Source: Candidatus Wallbacteria bacterium
GTDB lineage: Bacteria > Muiribacteriota > UBA6191 > JACPRK01
Length of the DNA stretch: 64,000 bases
Reading direction: 5' to 3'
NCBI GenBank assembly: GCA_016213845.1
Contig: JACQZN010000036.1
Coordinates: 62,001-126,000 of the forward strand
Made by a program: the position numbers and the translations under genes. A model generated the notes under the pieces. That model did no database searches, was not told the DNA's origin, and saw only the letters and a program-made list of their open reading frames with translations. This document shows, piece after piece, positions 36,652-44,170 of the stretch. Each line of letters starts with the position of its first letter. Within the stretch, counting starts at the first letter, position 1.

Positions 36652-37092
36652 ATGAAGATCCGAAAACTGCTCTTGCTCGCCCTCACGCTTGCCCTCCCCG
36701 TGGGACTGTTCGCCGCAGACGCGGCCCCGTCTCCGCAGGACCCGGGAGCCGCCAATCCGCCCGTCGCGTCCCCCAAGCCCGAAGATCCGCCCCCGGCAGA
36801 GCCGCCGCCTGCCGAGCCCACTCCGCCCGCCCCGCCCGCGGAGCCTCCGCCTGCGCCTCCGGCGCCGCCCGCACCGGCTGCCAAGGCGCTCTCGTGGGTC
36901 GAAGTGACGACCTTCGCCCCCGGGCTCTGCAATTATGACGATGCTTTCAAGGCCCGGATGAAGGCCACCTGCAAGCTCAAGCTGCGCTACCTGCGCCGCC
37001 AGTGCAACTTCATCGCGATGGTCAACCCCGACGCCACCATCCGCGCCAAGGCCAAGCAGATCGCCGAGGACGCCAAGGCGCTCATCGGCTGA
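36652..37092 (+). CDS. Exported proline-rich protein
   Basis: 146 residues, with AAGGAG at 8 nt before the ATG. Signal peptide (KLLLLALTLALPVGLFA), then about 50 residues of Pro/Ala/Glu repeats (PPPAEPPPAEPTPPAPPAEP), likely to span the periplasm or cell wall. A compact C-terminal domain of ~60 residues with three cysteines and many Lys/Arg follows (FAPGLCNYDDAFKARMKATCKLKLRYLRRQC). It has a near-consensus promoter, so it is probably abundant. The architecture is like a TonB-type or wall-spanning linker, but there is no transmembrane anchor other than the signal. Function unknown. Confidence 0.72.
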   Translation: MKIRKLLLLALTLALPVGLFAADAAPSPQDPGAANPPVASPKPEDPPPAEPPPAEPTPPAPPAEPPPAPPAPPAPAAKALSWVEVTTFAPGLCNYDDAFKARMKATCKLKLRYLRRQCNFIAMVNPDATIRAKAKQIAEDAKALIG

Positions 37093-37116
37093 ACACGGTC
37101 AACCCTGCCTCCTACT

Positions 37117-37142
37117 GAAGCCGCTCCGGCCGGGGCGGCTTC
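37117..37142. terminator. Bidirectional terminator hairpin between convergent genes
   Basis: An 11-bp stem (GAAGCCGCTCC / GGGGCGGCTTC, one G-T pair) with loop GGCC, in the 67 bp between two convergent genes. The T-tract is weak (TCCATTTCC). Confidence 0.65.
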
Positions 37143-37159
37143 TCCATTTCCCGGGCGGC

Positions 37160-37657
37160 TCAGAAGCCCTGCATCACACCCAGCGCCGCTTTCGACGTCA
37201 CGTACCGCTGGTCCAGCAGCCGCAGCCGGTGGCTCATCTCCCGCATCATGCGCAGCAGAATGCGGTTCAGAACGGCAGGCTGGTTCTTCTGCATCTGCGT
37301 GAAGGCGTCGCGCCCCAGGAAGATGAGCCGCGCCTCCCCCTTGGCCTCCGCCGACGCGGCGCGCCCCTTCTCCTCGATGAGGGACATCTCGCCGAAGAAC
37401 TCGCCCTCGCCGAGCGTACCGATCAGATGCCTGCGCTTGGCGGTGTCGAGCGAATAGATGTCGACCTCCCCCGAAAGCACGATGTACATGCCGTCGCCCG
37501 GGTCGCCTTGTTGGAAGATGGACGGGCGCATCGGGCTATAGCTGCGAACCTTGGCCGTGCGCAGAAACTCCACGATGTCGTCCTTCTCCAGGTCTCGGAA
37601 GATCGCGAACCGGGCCAGGTCCGCCACCGAGACCGTCTGTCGCTGGTCCGTGGTCAT
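37160..37657 (-). CDS. Cyclic-nucleotide-binding domain protein
   Basis: 165 residues, essentially one CRP-type cNMP-binding domain (LEKDDIVEFLRTAKVRSY, IFQQGDPGDGMYIVLSGEVDIYS, LGEGEFFGEMSLIEEKGRAASAEAKG), followed by a helical tail. There is no DNA-binding helix-turn-helix, so it is not a classic CRP regulator. The phosphate-binding cassette keeps FGEMSL and the later RAAS arrangement that would contact the phosphate. It may be a stand-alone sensor or regulatory subunit. The start sits 9 nt after a TAGGCT box and has no Shine-Dalgarno. Confidence 0.85.
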   Translation of the reverse strand: MTTDQRQTVSVADLARFAIFRDLEKDDIVEFLRTAKVRSYSPMRPSIFQQGDPGDGMYIVLSGEVDIYSLDTAKRRHLIGTLGEGEFFGEMSLIEEKGRAASAEAKGEARLIFLGRDAFTQMQKNQPAVLNRILLRMMREMSHRLRLLDQRYVTSKAALGVMQGF

Positions 37658-37666
37658 GCCGGGCTC

Positions 37667-37672
37667 AGCCTA
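37667..37672 (-). promoter_or_regulatory. Probable leaderless -10 box of the cNMP-binding gene
   Basis: TAGGCT on the minus strand, 9 nt before the ATG at 37657; no Shine-Dalgarno. Confidence 0.45.
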
Positions 37673-37735
37673 TCATGCCCCGCGGACCGAATCAGCCGGG
37701 CGGCAACATCGCTCCCGCCCTGCCGGTAGTCCGAG

Positions 37736-38830
37736 GTGATGATCGACCTTTCGAGCATGCACTTCGCGTCGACCCGCTCCTCGAAGTACCCCTGGCGGGC
37801 GCTGGCCCTGGCGTTGGCCCTCGCGCTTCCCTCACAGGCGGCGGTGCCCGTCGTGCAGGTCACCAAGCTTCTCGACGACTCCTCGGGGGGCTCCTTCACG
37901 CTGGCCCAGGTGGGCGTCGTCGACGGCAAGAAGGTCTTCCTCAAGTCGAATCGCGGCTCCATGCGAGGCACCCGCTACTCCAACTTCGAATCCGACATCC
38001 TCGCCCGGGCCATCTTCAAGAAGCTCGGAATTCGCTGCCCCGACGCCCGAGTGGTCCGTCTGGGACCGGGCGGCCCGACCTCGAAATGGATGGGGTCGGT
38101 CGTCCTGGCGATGCAGTACGTCGACACCCGCTTCACGCGCGGCAAGGTCCTGATGGGCCACTGGCCGGGCGCCCGCTACGCCCGGCTCGCCGAGTTCATC
38201 GACCTGGCACTGGTCGACCTGATCATCGGTAACGGCGACCGCCGGGGCGCCAACTTCTTCGTCATGGTGGATTACGACGACGTCGAGGGCGAGCGCGGCA
38301 AGCCCGGCAGCTTCCGGCCAGTCCCCATCGACAACAACTGCGGCTTCGCCAGCATGGTCGTCTGGTCCTTCCCGACCAGCCAGACGAACTTCTTGCCGAC
38401 CTACAGCGGCGTCGGCAAGGAAGAGGTCCTCTGCGACCTGGGCACCTTCAAGAACATCGCCCTCGACAGCGAGGTCCTGCACGCCCTGCTGGGCGATGCC
38501 CGGATGCGGCCGCGGCTGCTCGCCCGGGCTCGCGAGCTCGGAGCCATCTTGACCGACGAGTTCTTCGGCGCCCAGGTGGACGCCCTGCCGGCCGAGATCC
38601 TGCCGCGAGCCATCAAGGTCGACGCCTCCATCCTCGACAAGATGACGAAGCGAGACTTCGAGCCCTCGGCGCTCTTCGGCCCCATGACGGGTACGCTCGA
38701 AGGGAAGGCTCTCTTCGAATACCGCAAGGCCGAGCTCAAGCGCGTCTTTGCCTGGCGCCGCGACCACCTGGCCGAGGCGCTCGAGCAGTACTTCCAGACC
38801 AACCCTCCGGAGAAGCCCGAGGGCGACTGA
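37736..38830 (+). CDS. Exported PI3K/FAM20-like kinase-fold protein
   Basis: 364 residues. N-terminal signal peptide (WRALALALALALPSQAA). The mature protein has an atypical kinase pattern: Lys70 in KKVFLKSN, Glu85, then IIGNGDRRGANFFV (Asp168, Asn173) and PVPIDNNCGF (Asp199). This mirrors the catalytic GxGDRHxxN and metal-binding IDFG of PI3/4-kinase, HipA and FAM20-type enzymes. All key residues are kept, so it may phosphorylate proteins or other substrates outside the cytoplasm. An exported enzyme would need an ATP source, so binding of another nucleotide or a non-kinase activity (AMPylation, as in some kinase-fold proteins) is possible. Confidence 0.68.
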   Translation: MMIDLSSMHFASTRSSKYPWRALALALALALPSQAAVPVVQVTKLLDDSSGGSFTLAQVGVVDGKKVFLKSNRGSMRGTRYSNFESDILARAIFKKLGIRCPDARVVRLGPGGPTSKWMGSVVLAMQYVDTRFTRGKVLMGHWPGARYARLAEFIDLALVDLIIGNGDRRGANFFVMVDYDDVEGERGKPGSFRPVPIDNNCGFASMVVWSFPTSQTNFLPTYSGVGKEEVLCDLGTFKNIALDSEVLHALLGDARMRPRLLARARELGAILTDEFFGAQVDALPAEILPRAIKVDASILDKMTKRDFEPSALFGPMTGTLEGKALFEYRKAELKRVFAWRRDHLAEALEQYFQTNPPEKPEGD

Positions 38831-38872
38831 CCGGCCGCCTCCGGCGGCGCCCCCCCGTGGGCGAGCGCAGGG

Positions 38873-39637
38873 TCAGGCTTCCGGCTCGCCTTCGCGCCGG
38901 ACCTCGACCCGGATGCTGGCGGGATCGCCAACCCATTTCAGGCTCGCCAGAAACCCGAGGAGGATGCCGGTCAGCATCCGGCCCAGGAACGGCTTGAGCG
39001 GCAGCTCTCGGCCGTCGATGAGGACGCGGACCGTCCTGCCGTCCGGGGAGAGCAGCCCTGCCATCTCCGGCGCCGCGGGTGCGAGCTCCTCGGCCCCGGC
39101 GGACGGCGGCTCGGGCTCCGTGACTTGGGGCTCGCCGGCGGCAGTCGCGGAGCGCCATCTCATGACGAGGTCTGCGAGCTCCTCGGCGTCGCCGCCCGGG
39201 AAGTTTGGCGTACCTGAAAAGGGGACAGGCGCCCGCACGGTGGCGATGAGCCGGGACGGGTCCGGCACGCGAGAGAGGACTCCGCCGGGCTGGAGCGGAA
39301 AAACCTCGATCTTCGGTAGTTGCGACTGGCTGAAACCCTCGGCCAGGACCAGATCGACCTCGCCCTGGAAGTAGCGGGCCAGCGACTCCAGGCTGGGCTC
39401 CTCGCCGACGTTTCTGCGGGTGAAGACGCAGCGCGGGCCGCTCATCATGACGAGCTGGCTGCCGGCGCGAGCGTGACGCCAGGTGTCCTTGCCTTCGCGG
39501 TCGGGCTCGGCGCCGTGGACGTCGTGCTTGAGCGTGCCGACCCGCAGGCCGCGCTCGCGCAGCCTGGGGAGAAGCTGTTCGATGACGGTGGTCTTCCCCG
39601 AGCCGGAGAAGCCGGAGACGCAGAGGATAGGAATCAT
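38873..39637 (-). CDS. mobB: Molybdopterin-guanine dinucleotide biosynthesis protein MobB
   Basis: P-loop GTPase that assists the MobA step in molybdenum-cofactor maturation. Residues 1-165: Walker A GFSGSGKTT (9-17), LKHDVHG, DREGKDTWRHARAGS and LVLAEGFSQSQLPKIEVF are all MobB signatures. The C-terminal ~90 residues (after a Pro/Glu linker) are an extra domain without known similarity (LPLKPFLGRMLTGILLGFLASL), longer than typical MobB. No other mo- genes are nearby. The symbol is a family assignment. Confidence 0.86.
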   Translation of the reverse strand: MIPILCVSGFSGSGKTTVIEQLLPRLRERGLRVGTLKHDVHGAEPDREGKDTWRHARAGSQLVMMSGPRCVFTRRNVGEEPSLESLARYFQGEVDLVLAEGFSQSQLPKIEVFPLQPGGVLSRVPDPSRLIATVRAPVPFSGTPNFPGGDAEELADLVMRWRSATAAGEPQVTEPEPPSAGAEELAPAAPEMAGLLSPDGRTVRVLIDGRELPLKPFLGRMLTGILLGFLASLKWVGDPASIRVEVRREGEPEA

Positions 39638-39740
39638 GGTCGTGCGGAGGTCGGTGCCCCGCCAGGAGGACGCCCGAGTCCTCCCGACCGCGTGCGGGAC
39701 GCGTGGAGAGGCAGCAACTTTCTGGCCAGAGGACCGCTCC

Positions 39741-39803
39741 GCTGAGCTGGCGGTCGCTCAGCGCGTACCAGAGCAGCGCATGGGTGTCCAGGAGCAGCCT
39801 CAC
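39741..39803 (-). pseudogene. Truncated PIN-domain toxin remnant
   Basis: A GTG overlapping the upstream antitoxin's TGA (GTGA) opens a frame giving RLLLDTHALLWYALSDRQLS, the first strand and helix of a VapC/PIN toxin with its first aspartate. After about 20 codons the similarity stops and the sequence runs on into unrelated DNA. The toxin was cut and only its start remains. Confidence 0.75.
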
Positions 39804-40033
39804 GGCAAGTAGTCCGCGAAGTCCTTCAGGTGATCTTCGTCGTCGGCGACGATGGTGATCATTCCCTTCGCAAGACCCGGCCCAGGCCGCTGCCAGGTTT
39901 CTGAACGCTGGCCAACGAGTTTGGCTACGGACTGCTGGTCGTCGGTGATGACCAGCTCCTCGCCGAGGGCCAGGCTGTCGATCAGCTCCTTCAAGTGGGC
40001 TTGAGCTTCCCTCAACTCGATTCGGCGAGCCAT
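39800..40033 (-). CDS. Antitoxin, Phd/YefM-like, orphaned
   Basis: 77 residues from the ATG giving MARRIELREAQAHL. The pattern (EAQAHLKELIDSLALGEELVITDDQQSVAKLV) is the N-terminal DNA-binding part of Phd/YefM-type antitoxins. The C-terminus (FADYLP), which normally neutralises the toxin, is kept, but its toxin is truncated directly downstream. It may still repress its own promoter or cross-protect against another PIN toxin, for example the neighbouring vapC. No Shine-Dalgarno was evident. Confidence 0.78.
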   Translation of the reverse strand: MARRIELREAQAHLKELIDSLALGEELVITDDQQSVAKLVGQRSETWQRPGPGLAKGMITIVADDEDHLKDFADYLP

Positions 40034-40064
40034 CGACTGACCCGTTCGACAACGAGACAACAAG

Positions 40065-40460
40065 TCAGTCGCGAAGCTGATACGGCGCTACGGCGTCCAG
40101 CCCCTTGATGCCCTTGTAGTGCTTGAGGTTTCGGGTCAGCAAGCTCAGCCCTCGGTTGAGGGCGGTGGCCGCGATCAGGCTGTCAGCCATGCCGATGCCG
40201 GTCTCCGGTCTGTGCCTTCGCAGGAGCTGCCGCGCAAGCACCGAGTCGTGTGCCGTCAGCGGCAGCAGGCTGAGCCGGGTTGCAAATGCGTCCAGCTTCC
40301 GCCGATCCCAGCGATTCTGACAACCCACCACCAGTTCCATGTCCGTCACGACGGACATGGCCAAGCTGCCGGTGCGTGCCGAATCAAAGAACTCGACTGC
40401 TTCCGGTAGCCGCCGGATAAAGTCCACGCAGACGTCCGTATCGACAAGGAAGCGGCTCAC
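40065..40460 (-). CDS. vapC: PIN-domain toxin, VapC-like ribonuclease
   Basis: 131 residues. GTG start overlapping the antitoxin stop (GTGA). PIN acidic residues are present: Asp7 (FLVDTDVCVDFI), Glu in VVTDMELVVGCQN, and Asp in IGMADSLIAATAL, plus a late LLTRNLKHYKGIKGL. VapC toxins cleave tRNA or rRNA when not bound by VapB. Length is normal and all catalytic acids are kept, so it is likely functional. It forms the only complete toxin-antitoxin pair in this scarred region. Confidence 0.88.
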   Translation of the reverse strand: MSRFLVDTDVCVDFIRRLPEAVEFFDSARTGSLAMSVVTDMELVVGCQNRWDRRKLDAFATRLSLLPLTAHDSVLARQLLRRHRPETGIGMADSLIAATALNRGLSLLTRNLKHYKGIKGLDAVAPYQLRD

Positions 40461-40720
40461 CGCTCCCAGCGTCTTTCCTCGCGCCGCCGCAGTTCCTGCA
40501 CCCACTTCACGCTGTCCTTCATGTCTTCGCGGTCTTTCCACATGCCGCAGGCGGCAAGTTCGCTGAGGGGCCGCTTCGAGTGGCGAACGGGCGTGATCGA
40601 CTCGGCCTCCAGATCGTCGGTCAAGACCCTGACCAGCTTGGCCCGCTGGGCGGGGCTGAGCTTCTTGGCCTGGGAGACGACTTCGGCGAAGTTCGGTTTC
40701 TGAACGGTGGCGCGAGCCAT
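40457..40720 (-). CDS. VapB-type antitoxin for the adjacent PIN toxin
   Basis: 87 residues from the ATG giving MARATVQK; GGAGAGGA 5-6 nt upstream supports it. Pattern: short N-terminal region, LSPAQRAKLVRVLTDDLEAE, and a charged C-terminal tail (ELRRREERRWER) suited to wrap the toxin. The sequence is not a classic AbrB or ribbon-helix-helix VapB, so the antitoxin role rests on the GTGA overlap with vapC, the size and the charge. Confidence 0.72.
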   Translation of the reverse strand: MARATVQKPNFAEVVSQAKKLSPAQRAKLVRVLTDDLEAESITPVRHSKRPLSELAACGMWKDREDMKDSVKWVQELRRREERRWER

Positions 40721-41074
40721 GGCGATCCTCTCCTCGAAGAAGATCATACGCCGAGGGAGCAGAGCGGACAAGAGCCGCCATACTGGCCCGCGACGAGGAC
40801 ATTGCTGCCCTGCGACTTCGTATAGGTGACGTGCTGTTCACGGAAGGCGGAGACAGGGACAAGCCGGGTCGTGGCTGGGTATGGAATGACGAAGCTGCTG
40901 AGTGCATCCATCAGAATCACATTTTCCGCGCAAGGCTGTTTCTGTCCGAAGTCGAACCGAGGTTCGTCTCGCTCCACGGCAACACGTTTGGGAAGGAGTC
41001 GCGCTCCGCTGGTACTCGCGAGGCGAGATTTCTCACGAGTAAGCAGCCGAAATTGCAGGCCTGAACCGGCGGGA
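40721..41074. other. Intergenic stretch with no supported gene
   Basis: Short overlapping frames (for example 40831-41064 plus) without domains or ribosome-binding sites. The stretch is less GC-rich in places and probably holds debris of earlier insertions between vapBC and the 64-bp tandem repeat. Confidence 0.5.
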
Positions 41075-41202
41075 TTTCACGCTTGCTCTCGCCCGCGAAC
41101 AGGTTGTCGCCATCGTGGGAGCGACTCGCTGCTCCGTGTTTCACGCTTGCTCTCGCCCGCGAACAGGTTGTCGCCATCGTGGGAGCGACTCGCTGCTCCG
41201 TG
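41075..41202. repeat. Perfect 64-bp tandem duplication
   Basis: Two identical consecutive 64-bp units, each starting TTTCACGCTTGCTCTCGCCC and ending GACTCGCTGCTCCGTG. Identity is complete by eye, so the duplication is recent. Each unit contains GGAGCGACTCGCTGCTCC, a short stem-loop. It lies about 190 nt from tRNA-Leu. Confidence 0.92.
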
Positions 41203-41351
41203 GCAACCGCTTCTAGATGAAGATGATCGACAGGCTCTCATCCCTCTCCGGATACGTCATCTCGCGCATCTTCCGCATCAAACTCGGGGCGGAGCAGGCT
41301 CGGGCCGGGTCGAAAAAGCCAGCGGGCCTACGGGCTGAAATCCCCAGAGCG

Positions 41352-41383
41352 AGAGCGGCCTCCGATCTCTCGGAAGCCGCTCT
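41352..41383 (-). terminator. Hairpin downstream of tRNA-Leu
   Basis: AGAGCGGC/GCCGCTCT 8-bp stem with an inner TCCGA/TCGGA stem and a GAGA loop, starting just after the tRNA 3' end on the minus strand. It lacks a T-tract, so it is either a weak terminator or a processing signal. Confidence 0.55.
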
Positions 41384-41395
41384 TGGACTGCGCTT

Positions 41396-41482
41396 TGGTG
41401 CCGAAGAGGGGACTCGAACCCCTACGGGATTACTCCCACTGGTCCCTGAAACCAGCGCGTCTACCAATTCCACCACTTCGGC
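41396..41482 (-). tRNA. tRNA-Leu (anticodon CAG)
   Basis: Minus strand. Acceptor GCCGAAG pairs with CTTCGGC, followed by A and an encoded CCA. The anticodon arm is CTGGT-TTCAGGG-ACCAG with CAG at 34-36. A long variable arm (TGGGAGTAATCCCG) marks a class-II tRNA, and the T-arm GGGG-TTCGAGT-CCCC is intact. It sits between accessory debris on both sides, so it is a plausible past integration site. Confidence 0.96.
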
Positions 41483-41689
41483 GGAGCGGGATGAGGTTAA
41501 CAGAGATGCGGCGCTGGGTCAAGGGATTCAAAGGATCGGCAGAGCCACGGCGATGGAGTCGGAGCGTGACCCGGGTCGTACTCGGGCGTCTCTGCCTCCA
41601 GATCGCAAGGAGAACTCACCGTGACCTACGACGAAAACACGACCCATCTCACGCCTCGACAGTCCCTGGTCGAAAGACATGGGATCGTG

Positions 41690-41823
41690 CTCGCGATCGG
41701 CTCCGGTTCACCGGCGGCGAGCCGTTCGCCCGTTCGGACATCTTCGAGCTGGTCGAGGTCGTGACGAGGGAGCTGGATAGCGAGCTCATTCTCCTGACCA
41801 ACGCCACGCTGCTGGAGGGCAGG
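41690..41823 (+). pseudogene. Remnant of a radical-SAM protein
   Basis: An in-frame stretch gives RLRFTGGEPFARSDIFEL, then VTRELDSELILLTNATLLEG, matching the post-cluster part of MoaA/PqqE-like radical-SAM enzymes (GGEP motif that binds S-adenosylmethionine). The CxxxCxxC cluster segment is missing upstream and the barrel after it is missing downstream, where the frame passes into unrelated sequence. Confidence 0.7.
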
Positions 41824-42116
41824 CAAGCGTCGAACGGACGCTCGAACTACGGCGCGCCTCCCGTCTACCACGCGATGGGGCACGGGACCGTGGCCTGCGG
41901 AGCTGACGACATCGCGGAGCGTTGCCCGCCGGTACGCCGCTCGTCTAGCACCCTGAGAATGACGCACAAGAAGCTGCTGCCGGGCAACTGCAGAGGAGTT
42001 CGGCAGAGCTGAATCGAGGGGACTGCTCGGCGCAAGCCCTTCGCACCCGGCGGCGTTCACGACAACATCCACCGCTGAAGTCGACGGAGTATCCTGGTCT
42101 CCTCGAGGAGGCACCG

Positions 42117-42806
42117 ATGGCATCGCAAGCCCACTTCGGCCCACAGCTCTTTCGGTTTCTATCCGACCTTTCCCGGCACAACGACCGGGAGTGGTTCCAG
42201 AAGAACAAGCACCGGTACGAGCAGGACGTGAGAGATCCGATGCTCGCGTTCATCGGCGATTTTGCTCCGTACCTCGAGAAGATCAGCCCGGCGTTCCTAG
42301 CCGACCCGCGGCCCAACGGCGGTTCGCTGTTCCGGATTCACCGAGACGTCCGTTTCTCGTCGGACAAGAGCCCGTACAAGACGAACGCTGGGGCCCACTT
42401 CCGCCACGAATCGCACAAGGACGCCCACGCGCCCGGCTTCTACCTGCATCTCGAACCGCGTGAGGTCTTTGCTGCCGCCGGCGTCTGGCATCCGGACGGC
42501 GCGAGCCTGACCCGAATCCGGCAGACAATCGTGGCCGATCCGGACGGGTGGCGACGGGCCTCGACCTCGAAAGCCCTCCGCGCGGCTGGAGCCCTCGACG
42601 GAGATTCGTTGAAACGTCCGCCCGCGGGCTTCGATGCCGACCACCCGCTGATCGAAGACCTCAAGCGCAAGGACTTCTTCGCCATCGCCCGTCTCACGCC
42701 CGAAGACGTGTGCAAACCTGGCTTCATCCGTGAGTTCGCGAAGACCTGCGAGGCCTTCTCCGGGCTCACGCGCTTCCTCACGGTGGCGCTGGGGCTGCGC
42801 TGGTGA
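42117..42806 (+). CDS. DUF2461/TIGR02453 family protein
   Basis: 229 residues, with GAGGAGG at 4-5 nt before the ATG. Typical family phrases: FLSDLSRHNDREWFQKNKHRY, LFRIHRDVRFSSDKSPYKTN, GFYLHLEP and FAAAGVWHPDG. The family is widespread and its biochemical function is not established. It is soluble, with no signal. It is intact although it lies between degraded genes, so it may be a recent arrival or a selected gene. Confidence 0.9.
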   Translation: MASQAHFGPQLFRFLSDLSRHNDREWFQKNKHRYEQDVRDPMLAFIGDFAPYLEKISPAFLADPRPNGGSLFRIHRDVRFSSDKSPYKTNAGAHFRHESHKDAHAPGFYLHLEPREVFAAAGVWHPDGASLTRIRQTIVADPDGWRRASTSKALRAAGALDGDSLKRPPAGFDADHPLIEDLKRKDFFAIARLTPEDVCKPGFIREFAKTCEAFSGLTRFLTVALGLRW

Positions 42807-42849
42807 TGGAACACTCGGCGGTCCAGACGGAGAGCCGGTCGAGCCCCCA

Positions 42850-43578
42850 TCAGAAGGCGGTCTGCATGGCCAGCACGAGCTGGTCATCGCTGGTATGGCC
42901 ACGCCCATCGTTGCGCAGGTAGTTCAGCTGACGCTTGCTGAAGTGACCGTCCAGGAAGTAGTTCAGCCCGAGCGTGGTCGCCCGCCCGACGGAATTCGGC
43001 AGCGACAGATCCAGCTCCAGCGCCTCTCGCCGCACCAAGGTCTGCCGGCGAGTTGCGAGAGTGTAGCCGGCGGTGGCGAGCCAGCCGCGCTCGCGCACTG
43101 CCAGGTCCCGAGCCGTGATGAGCTCCGCCTCGAGCACCCATCGAGGGTCAGGCTTCCGTTCGAGGTCGTAGCCCATCCTGTCCTTCGCGCCCAACGTCTG
43201 ACCCTGCCGGCCTCGATAAGCGGAGACGCCTACTTCGAACCTGGAACCGGGATGCCAGCTCACGGGTCCCGCGACGTCCTCCGCATCGTTCGTATCGTTC
43301 GCGTTCGATTCGGTGCCGTTGAAGAGAGCGAGCCGGAAGTCGAATTCGTCGGAGACTCGACGGATTTGCACGCCCAGGTCTCGCATGTCGCCGAAGATGC
43401 GGGAGCTCAGCGCGCGTTCGGCGAAGTTGGGCCGGCATGCCGAACCGCGGCCTTCCTTACCGATCGGAATGAGGTTGCCGCTGGACGGGTTGCATCGAAG
43501 GGGCCAGCGGGACTCCTGATACTCCTTCCAGGCAGAGGGCCCCAAGGCCAGCTCGAAGAGCGCGGCGGCGCCCCACAA
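42850..43578 (-). pseudogene. 5'-truncated phosphate-selective-porin-like (OprO/OprP) gene
   Basis: The open frame encodes only the C-terminal ~two-thirds of an outer-membrane beta-barrel: FRLALFNGTESNANDT, VSWHPGSRFEVGVSAYRGRQ, GWLATAGYTLATR, TTLGLNYFLDGH, ending LVLAMQTAF with a terminal Phe. There is no signal peptide and no N-terminal strands; the first residues (MWGAAALFELALG) are probably an internal strand. Since barrels cannot be assembled without the signal, the copy is dead unless the 5' part lies in another frame, which I could not find. Confidence 0.7.
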
Positions 43579-43591
43579 CGCGTGTGGCTGT

Positions 43592-44080
43592 TTGGAGACT
43601 CTCGGCGGGCGAGAGTGGGGCGTTCCCTGGCCGTGCCTTCACGAGTTTCTCGCAACCGTAACGCACCCTCGCATCCTCTCGCCCCCGAGCTCGGTTGAGG
43701 ATGCCTGCAAGGCGACCGACGGCTGGCTCCTGGCGGCCGGTAGGGCCGGCCACGTCTCGCGAGCCCGCGACGAGCCAGACCCGATCATCGGGGCGCACTC
43801 CGAGTTTCAATCCGGCATCTTGCGCAACCCTGACCCTCCGAGCGACGATGGGGCCGTGCTGGACCTGCACGAGGAGCTTCGGGGAGTCACGCAAGCCCTC
43901 AACGAGGCGGGTGTAGCCTACGCGCTGGTCTGCGGGCTGGCCGTGTCGGCATACACAGAGCCACGTTTCACCGAGGACATCGATCTGCTCATTTCGGGCT
44001 CGGACTTCGACCGGGTCGTGATCGACGTTTTTGGGGCCATCCCGGAGGTCGCCTCGCGCCTCGCGTCGCAGCCGGGCTGA
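43592..44080 (+). pseudogene. Mosaic of a PIN C-terminus and a nucleotidyltransferase N-terminus
   Basis: One frame of 162 codons joins two unrelated pieces. The first (about 43613-43745) gives VPWPCLHEFLATVTHPRIL and SSVEDACKATDGWL, the last part of a VapC/PIN toxin. The second (about 43840-44080) gives LHEELRGVTQALNEAGVAYALV, CGLAVSAYTEPRFTEDIDLLI, the start of a nucleotidyltransferase with its catalytic TEDID motif, then stops early. Neither is complete. This looks like a deletion joint between two toxin-type modules. Confidence 0.7.
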
Positions 44081-44155
44081 CCCATCAGAAGACGCCTTCG
44101 AGGCGGAGGCGCCGATCTCGTCCCGGCGAAGAGACATCGAGTGTGCCCGACGCGC

Positions 44156-44161
44156 TATGCT
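44156..44161 (+). promoter_or_regulatory. Probable leaderless -10 box of the WD40 gene
   Basis: TATGCT with 9 nt before an in-frame GTG at 44171; no Shine-Dalgarno. It supports GTG 44171 as the start rather than the GTG at 44141. Confidence 0.5.
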
Positions 44162-44170
44162 TGTGCGCCA

